From: Notamacropus eugenii
Lineage: Eukaryota > Chordata > Mammalia > Diprotodontia > Macropodidae
Direction: 5' to 3'
Length of the DNA: 64,000 nucleotides
Assembly (NCBI RefSeq): GCF_028372415.1
Contig: NC_092875.1
Span: 53,018,271-53,082,270 of the forward strand
In this document: positions 58,486 to 64,000 of the stretch, in pieces
How the letters are laid out: each line of letters opens with the position of its first letter
Position numbering within the stretch: position 1 is the first letter of the stretch
Program-made: the position numbers and the translations under genes
Notes under the pieces: model-generated
Databases searched by the model: none
What the model was told of the DNA's origin: nothing
What the model saw: only the letters and a program-made list of their open reading frames with translations

Positions 58486-58884
58486 TGAGTATCCTTGAAT
58501 ATGATGTGTGTCCTCCCAGTGGAATATAAATTCCCTAAAGGTGGGGACTGCATCACTTGTGATTCAAATCCACAGGACCCAGCACAGGGCTTGGCACATA
58601 GAGGTCCTTGACAGATGTGTGTTGATTGCGTTTGATGCTGACAACAATGTAAATCCATTTAAAGTTATTTGAGCAGGGGAAGGATCCTAAGAAAAGAATA
58701 ATTTGGAAAGATGAATCTGGGCCCAGGTCTTGCATCTCGGTTTCAGGGTCCCAGACTTTGAGACCACATTCATATTTCCATGAAGAATTCCAGATAAAAG
58801 GCTCTCTTAGGGTCAGATTTGTAGTGTGGCCAGGACCTTGGTTGTCTCTGCAGAGTGATAGAGTGTTCAGGAAAAACCCTGAAA

Positions 58885-59030
58885 GAGCCTTGGCTTTAGA
58901 TCAGTACATCTGGGTTCTAGCCCTCTTTTTCCACTAGCTGGCTATTTGATCTTGTGCAAGCCCCTTGCCAATTTGGGACCTCAGTTTCTTCACATGTAAA
59001 TATGGAGACTGGTCAAGATGATTTCTAATA
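58885..59030 (+). mobile_element. MIR/THER1-class SINE leading into the minisatellite
   Basis: CTGGGTTCTAGCCCTCTTTT, GGCTATTTGATCTTGTGCAA, GACCTCAGTTTCTTCACATG and TGGTCAAGATGATTTCTAAT. Its 3' tail (ATATCCTTCCCTCTGACATG) is the first unit of the tandem array that follows. Confidence 0.85.
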
Positions 59031-59375
59031 TCCTTCCCTCTGACATGCAATGTTAAAGGGCTCTCCCAGCTCTGACATTCTGTGTCCTAAGGTCCCTCCC
59101 ACCTCTGATATTCTGTGTTCTAAGGTACCTCTCAGTTTTGACATTCCATGTTCTAAGTTCCCTTAAAACCTTGACAGCTGTTTTCTAAAATTCTTCTCAG
59201 TCCTGACATTGTGTTCTAAGGGTACTCCTAGCTCTGAAATTCCCTGTTCTCAGGCTCCTCCTAGAATTGACATTCCAAGTTTCAAGGCCCCTCCCAGCTC
59301 TGACAGTTAACGTTTTCTAAACTCTCTCCCCAGCTCTAACATTTTGTGTTCAAAGGGTCTTTCCACTTTGACATA
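59030..59375 (+). repeat. ~33-bp minisatellite of about ten degenerate units grown from a SINE tail
   Basis: The unit is roughly CCTCCCAGCTCTGACATTCT followed by GTGTTCTAAGGTC. Good copies start near 59060, 59095 and 59128, then diverge. It is continuous with the 3' end of the preceding MIR/THER1 SINE. Confidence 0.85.
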
Positions 59376-59571
59376 CTTTGGTCCTTTATACCAAGATCCA
59401 TTCCCCACAGGGAGAGCTATATTATAGCCAACCTCCCGAACGCCTCTTGGTTTTTCACCTGGCGGTAGAATTGTGGCCACAGCCCCTGAATATACTTTCT
59501 GGAAACCCCTTGTCACAAGAGTAAAAGTCGCCGGCATGTCTCCTGTGCAGGGCTCAGCTTTACCTTCCCCC

Positions 59572-59572
<1 letters not shown>

Positions 59573-59640
<68 letters not shown>
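59573..59640 (+). repeat. (AC)n microsatellite
   Basis: About 33 CA units. Thr-His and Cys-Val frames here are artefacts. Confidence 0.97.
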
Positions 59641-61280
59641 CACACTTACAGAGTCTGAGAGACCAGACCAGACCAGACACGGGGAGGTTCCTGGGGAAGG
59701 CGGGAAGTATGCAAGACATCTGTAATCCATTAGCCTCAGTGAGCCGGGCAGGAACTCTCCTCCCCGGCGGAATATCCATTCATTCCACTTTCCGGTCCCT
59801 CCTTAGTTCTCTCTACAGCTGGGGGCTCCTGGAAGTTAGGGGATGTAACTGGTCAAAGGCCGGGGAGGAGCAAAATGAGGGAGAGGAGGAAGAAGTGGGA
59901 GTCTGGGGTCCCAACACAGGAAGCTTTAAAACCATGTCCTTCTCCTTCCCTTGTTTAGGAGAGATTGGCAGGCACTGACTTTGGGGAGGTATCCAAACAG
60001 CAAAGGTATTTGCAGGAACATTGAGGGAAGTTCATGCCTCTCTGTCCCAAAATGTTTGCACCAAATTTCCCAGCATCTTGTCCAGACCACTGAAAGCGGG
60101 AGGCAGGGAGGGGGAATGGAAACAGTTTGAAATTGAAGGGTGTCTTATCAGCTCCAAATAAAATGCTGGCTGCAGGCTTACTGCTTTAATCAAGTTTCTG
60201 TTTTGTTAATGTTAAAAACACAAACGTTTACTCCTAAAATTCAACATGTGAGTTGTGAAGAAAAGTTTGTTTTTTTAAGCCTTCTTAGATTGTCCCTCCC
60301 AACTTGGGTTTCACCTGTATATCAGATGAGCCTGCCTTTCTTCTACTTGTCATAAACTTAAACTCTCTCAGGCTTCAAGGGGCCCCTTGCTCTAGAGTCA
60401 GGATTTGGCCAACAAATCCACATTCTCTCTACCTCTATCCCTTTCCCAAATTTGGAGGCTCTGACCCTTCTTAGCCTCCACCTTCCTAGAATGAAAATTG
60501 TCCTCACACAGACCACACACACACAGCCCTGAAACATACACAGTCTCCCTTTCCCCTCTGGAATCTGGTACCATCTCCAGTCCAATCCAATGCCAACACA
60601 CATTTATTAAGCAAGTACTGCATGTGAGGCATTATGTTCAGGGCAGGAGCTTCAAAGCTGAATTTTAAAACAGCCCATACCCTCCAAGAGCTTCTGTTTC
60701 TTCACTTGGTGTTCCTCCATGTGAATAATCAGTGATTCCGCACTATGTTGTTGATGTTACCAGGACCCCTAGCATGTAAATGAAACTGACTCTGCAGCGG
60801 TGTCCATGCTCTCCTCTGGCATAAATATTGGTGAATTTGTAAATTCACAAATTTGTAAATTTGATGGAGAGTTTGTACAGTGTTAATGAGGGTCAGCTAA
60901 GGAAGGGTAGACAATAAGGGCTGTGATCATGAACAGCACATAAAGCCTTAAGTCATAAGAAATTTAGGACAAGGCACCAACCAGCTCAGATCACAGAGAT
61001 CAGAAAGTGCTCAAAGAGGGCAGTGTGTAAAACGGAAATAGCTTTGAGCTTAGGAACCAGCTTTATCTACTTTGTTCTACCATGAAAAGACCAGGGGACC
61101 TCCAGCAAATCCCTCCCCTTTTCTGGGCCTTGGCCCATCATGAAAGTAGTGGGGGTTGGGAGTGGATGAAAGAATGTAAGTGGGATGCAAAGCTTCTTGA
61201 GGGCAAGGCACTGTCAGAAGATGGGGTACCTATAGGAAGGACCCTTAGGTATGGTGGGCAGAATTGTTGGTGCTGGAGAA
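59640..61280. other. Unassigned stretch, moderately GC-rich at its start
   Basis: 59650-59990 is slightly CpG-enriched (AAGGCGGGAAG, GAGCCGGGCAGG, CCCCGGCGGAAT, TTTCCGGTCC), which may mark a small regulatory element. A palindrome-like AAATTTGT/GAATTTGT cluster lies at 60833-60866. No gene or named repeat recognised. Confidence 0.5.
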
Positions 61281-61284
61281 AGAC

Positions 61285-61580
61285 CAAAGTTTAACCCTGC
61301 CTCAGTTATTCACTAGCTCTGGGACCCTAGAGAAATGACTCGTGTTCCCTAAATCTGTTTCTTCATCTGTAAAATGGATATAATAATGGCACCTCCTTCA
61401 CAGGGATTTTTTTAAAAATCATATTATTTTAATATTCATTTAAAATTTTTTTCAGTTTCCAATTCTTTCCCTGCCCCATTCATTGACAATATGATATCCT
61501 TTAAACATGTATCACAGAGATCGGATGAGGTAATATATAAAGTGCTTCGCAAAACTTTAAGTGTAATAAAAGCTAGTTAT
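61285..61580 (+). mobile_element. MIR/THER1-class SINE split by an L1 3' fragment
   Basis: Left part: TCAGTTATTCACTAGCTCTG, TTTCTTCATCTGTAAAATGG, GGCACCTCCTTCACAGGGAT. Right part: GGATGAGGTAATATATAAAG, TGCTTCGCAAAACTTTAAGT. Between them (about 61410-61510) is AATATTCATTTAAAATTTTT and CCAATTCTTTCCCTGCCCCA, an L1 3' UTR end in reverse. Confidence 0.75.
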
Positions 61581-61952
61581 TTATATCCTCAGCACCTACT
61601 AATAGCTCATATGTATATAGATAAAATTTACACGTACTATAGAAATGCTGGGTATCACTATTCTATGCTCTCCTTCCAGCCCCACAACAACTCTATGAGG
61701 AAAGGGCAGTTACTATCCTCATAGTGCCCAACTGAGCACCCAGTTCATTAGAGATGCTCATTAAATGTAACTTCAAGGGACCTTCCAAATATATTCTCGT
61801 AATAATAGGATTAAACACTGGAAATGATCCCTTCATGTTTACATATTAGGAAACTGAGAGCTAGAGTGTTAAGTGACATGCCTAAGGACACAAAAAAATG
61901 AGTCTAGATTTAAAACCAGGTTCTCCAAGCCCATTTGCCTCTCTCCTGTCAT

Positions 61953-62176
61953 GGTTGAGTCCTTCATTTGTGTCCGACTCTGTTTGAGGTGTTTTAGGAA
62001 AAGATACTGGAGAGGTTTGCCTCTCTCCGACTCATTTTACAGATGAGGAATTGAGGCAAATAAAGTTAAGTGACTTGGCCAGAGTCACACAACTAGCATT
62101 TGAGGCCGGATTTAAACTCAAGTCCTCCTTCTCCAGGTCCACTGCTCTATTCATTGTGCCACCTAGCTGCCCCTGC
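61953..62176 (-). mobile_element. RTE-tailed SINE, minus strand
   Basis: CATGGTTGAGTCCTTCATTT, GTGTCCGACTCTGTTTGAGG, GGAAAAGATACTGGAGAGGT, GTTAAGTGACTTGGCCAGAG and head TCATTGTGCCACCTAGCTGC. Same family as 36354-36570 and, on the other strand, 12316-12562. Confidence 0.9.
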
Positions 62177-62425
62177 CTCTCCTAGCTCTGATGTTCTGTG
62201 TTCTAAGGTTCTTCTTGGTCCTGAGATTCCTTCCAGCTATAACTTTCCATGTTCTAAGGACTTTTCTAGTACTGACATATTATGTTCTAACATCAGTACC
62301 AGTTCTAACCTTCTATGTTTTAGGGCCCTACAAGATCTGAAATTCCAGGTTCTAAGGGTTCTCCTATCTCTGATATTCTATGCTCTAAGATAGTTTCCAG
62401 CTCTGACATTCTTCTGTCTAGTGAC
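62176..62425 (+). repeat. ~33-bp degenerate minisatellite (about 7 units)
   Basis: CTCCTAGCTCTGATGTTCTG, TGTTCTAAGGTTCTTCTTGG and later CTCCTATCTCTGATATTCTA units, same type as 59030-59375. It begins directly at the end of the RTE-tailed SINE. Confidence 0.8.
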
Positions 62426-62559
62426 CAGTGCTCCATCCCCAAAGACCCAGGGTTCCACATGAGTCCCCACTCCGCCTCCAGATCTTGACTTCTTTCTGCC
62501 TCCTGTAGGCAGGTAGGCAACACCCCGTTGGAGCAGCTGCTCCTGAGTCCCCCCTAGCC

Positions 62560-63500
62560 CTGGTCTAGTCCACTTTCCAATCTTGAACCCTGAGTCGCCC
62601 CTCGCTCCAAGGCCCCATAAGTTCTCCAGCCTGCCAGGCCTCTGCTCCTGGGAACTGGTAGGTGCTAATGTCTCCAGTCAGTTCCCTCCAAAGTCTCCCA
62701 GCCCTAAGCCTCCCCCCACCCCGCCCCCAACTCCCCCTTGAAGGTTCAGCCTTTTGGCTCGGGAATGTGGTAGGGCTGGCCTCCTGCTCCCCTCCCTCCC
62801 TCTGCCCCCCAGCTCTCCCAGGGAGAAGGCCCTCCCCGCCCAGGCCCCCGCCCCCCGCCCAAATTGGATTACACTCTACCTTGCAGCCTCCTTCCTTCCC
62901 TCCCTCTCTCCCTCTTTCCCTCCCTCAGTCCGTCCCTTCCCCACACACCCCGGCCCCAGCCCAGGGCCCCCACAGTCCACAGCCCGCCAGCCTGCAGCCT
63001 CAGGACCCGGCCTGGTCCCGCAGGTATTTCAGGGAGGGAGCTGTCGGGCCATACTGCGGGGAGGGGGATGGGGGGAGCGAGTGGTGGGAAGGGAGGGAGG
63101 GAGCCCCTGACCGGGGGGAGGGAAGCTTTTCTTTGTTCCCAGCCCTAGCAGCCCCGAGCCCTGCTTAGCCCTGCCCAGCCCCCTCCTCTGAGCCTGGGCT
63201 GGCGGGGACCGCTGTGCTCCGGGCGCACGCTGTGCGCTCCAGCCCGAGCGGAGCCCGGGCCCCGCAGCCGCAGCCCGGTGCGGGGAGGCTCAGGCAGGTG
63301 ACTGGCTCCGGGGGCTCTCAGGACACCCCAGCTGGGGCACACTGGGCCCGGACAGTTCGGGCTGAGGCTCCTTCCCCTCCTCTCCCCCTCCCACAGGATG
63401 GATGGATGGTCCGAGGGAGGGAGGCTGAGACAGTGTTCTCTCTGCCTGGGGCTCTGATGGCGACTTGGGGAGCCCCAGATCGGGCAGAGGCTGAGACGGA
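62560..63500 (+). promoter_or_regulatory. CpG-rich block, candidate promoter and first exon of an off-window gene
   Basis: Base composition jumps from AT-rich to GC-rich, with CpG frequent at 62820-63360, unlike the rest of the window. Seen: GC-box-like CCCCGCCCCC near 62719 and CCGCCCCCCGCCC near 62848, an inverted CCAAT box (ATTGG) at 62863-62867, and splice-donor-like CAG|GTATTT (GT at 63024) and CAG|GTGACT (GT at 63298). Several proline-rich frames are open through the block (e.g. 62662-63168), as expected from GC richness alone. I infer a CpG-island promoter, probably reading rightwards out of the window. No protein is recognisable and the gene is not identified. Confidence 0.6.
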
Positions 63501-63600
63501 GGCCAGGAAGGGCAGTCTCTTTGTCTCCACTGGGGCTGAGCCCCCCTCTTTCCTCTTGTGCCCCCTCCTCCCCATTTCCTCTTTTCCCTCTCCTTGTCCT

Positions 63601-63700
<100 letters not shown>

Positions 63701-64000
63701 TTGCTCCCTGCTGGGGACCCCGTTTTCTCCCATTTCCTCCATCTTCTTCACCATCCCACCCGCATTCCCTCCATCCTTGCTTGTCCCCCCCCACCCCTCC
63801 CATTCCCTTTCACTCCCTCTCCCTATATCCCTAACTTCTCATCCTCACACCTCCAGTCTGTCTCTGCTCCCTTCCCAGAGGCCAATCAGGGACAGCATCC
63901 TGTGCCCTCATTCCCCCAGCCTTCCCTTCCAGTCTCTCTTAGCAGTTTGGTCCCTGTGTCCAACCCTGGTTCCCAAGTTGGAATTCTTTACCCATCTTTA

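Noticed and set aside
62662..63168. 168-codon proline-rich frame in the CpG-rich block
   Set aside because: Several overlapping frames are open here, as expected from GC richness and lack of stops; no domain or splice support. Kept only as part of the promoter-like block.

Overview
The window looks like vertebrate, almost certainly marsupial, nuclear DNA. I see no complete functional protein-coding gene, no rRNA and no true tRNA gene. The marsupial call rests on the repeats: tRNA-headed SINEs with the GCTAGGTGG...GTGGATAGAG head, SINEs with an RTE-type tail, MIR/THER1 SINEs, decayed LINE-1, L2 and L3/CR1 copies, and RTE/BovB LINE fragments. Long simple repeats are frequent. I cannot tell an Australian marsupial from an opossum.

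The main gene-like object is an unprocessed, intron-bearing ceramide synthase pseudogene on the + strand, about 18.87-33.14 kb. By eye it is closest to CERS4. Eight blocks can be aligned in order (A-E, G, H, I), most with canonical splice sites and matching intron phases, and there is a candidate terminal exon with a poly(A) signal. It is dead: no initiator ATG, seven in-frame stops at aligned positions, at least two damaged splice sites, and no trace of exon F, which carries the catalytic Lag1p motif. Exons B and G are still open.

Layout. 0-18.8 kb: intergenic repeats, including a 5'-truncated L1 with a perfect 15-bp target-site duplication (6.18-6.57 kb), a hAT-like element with terminal inverted repeats and a near-perfect 8-bp duplication inside a SINE (10.9-11.1 kb), an L2 copy (12.8-13.8 kb) and several long microsatellites. 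18.8-33.2 kb: the pseudogene, with introns holding L1, L2, SINEs and an L3/CR1 copy of about 4 kb (26.6-30.8 kb). 33.2-41.9 kb: SINEs, often nested, and two minus-strand RTE/BovB pieces, one retaining a YADD reverse-transcriptase motif. 41.9-47.95 kb: a long decayed plus-strand L1, probably interrupted by an LTR-like block. 48-62.4 kb: L2, L1, L3/CR1 and SINE copies, plus degenerate minisatellites of about 33 bp that appear to have grown from a SINE tail. 62.5-63.5 kb: a GC- and CpG-rich block with GC boxes and an inverted CCAAT box, a plausible promoter and first exon of a gene lying beyond the right edge.

Repeat family names and the CERS comparison come from remembered family sequences, not from a search. 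Repeat boundaries are approximate, usually within a few tens of bases, unless a target-site duplication or splice site fixes them.
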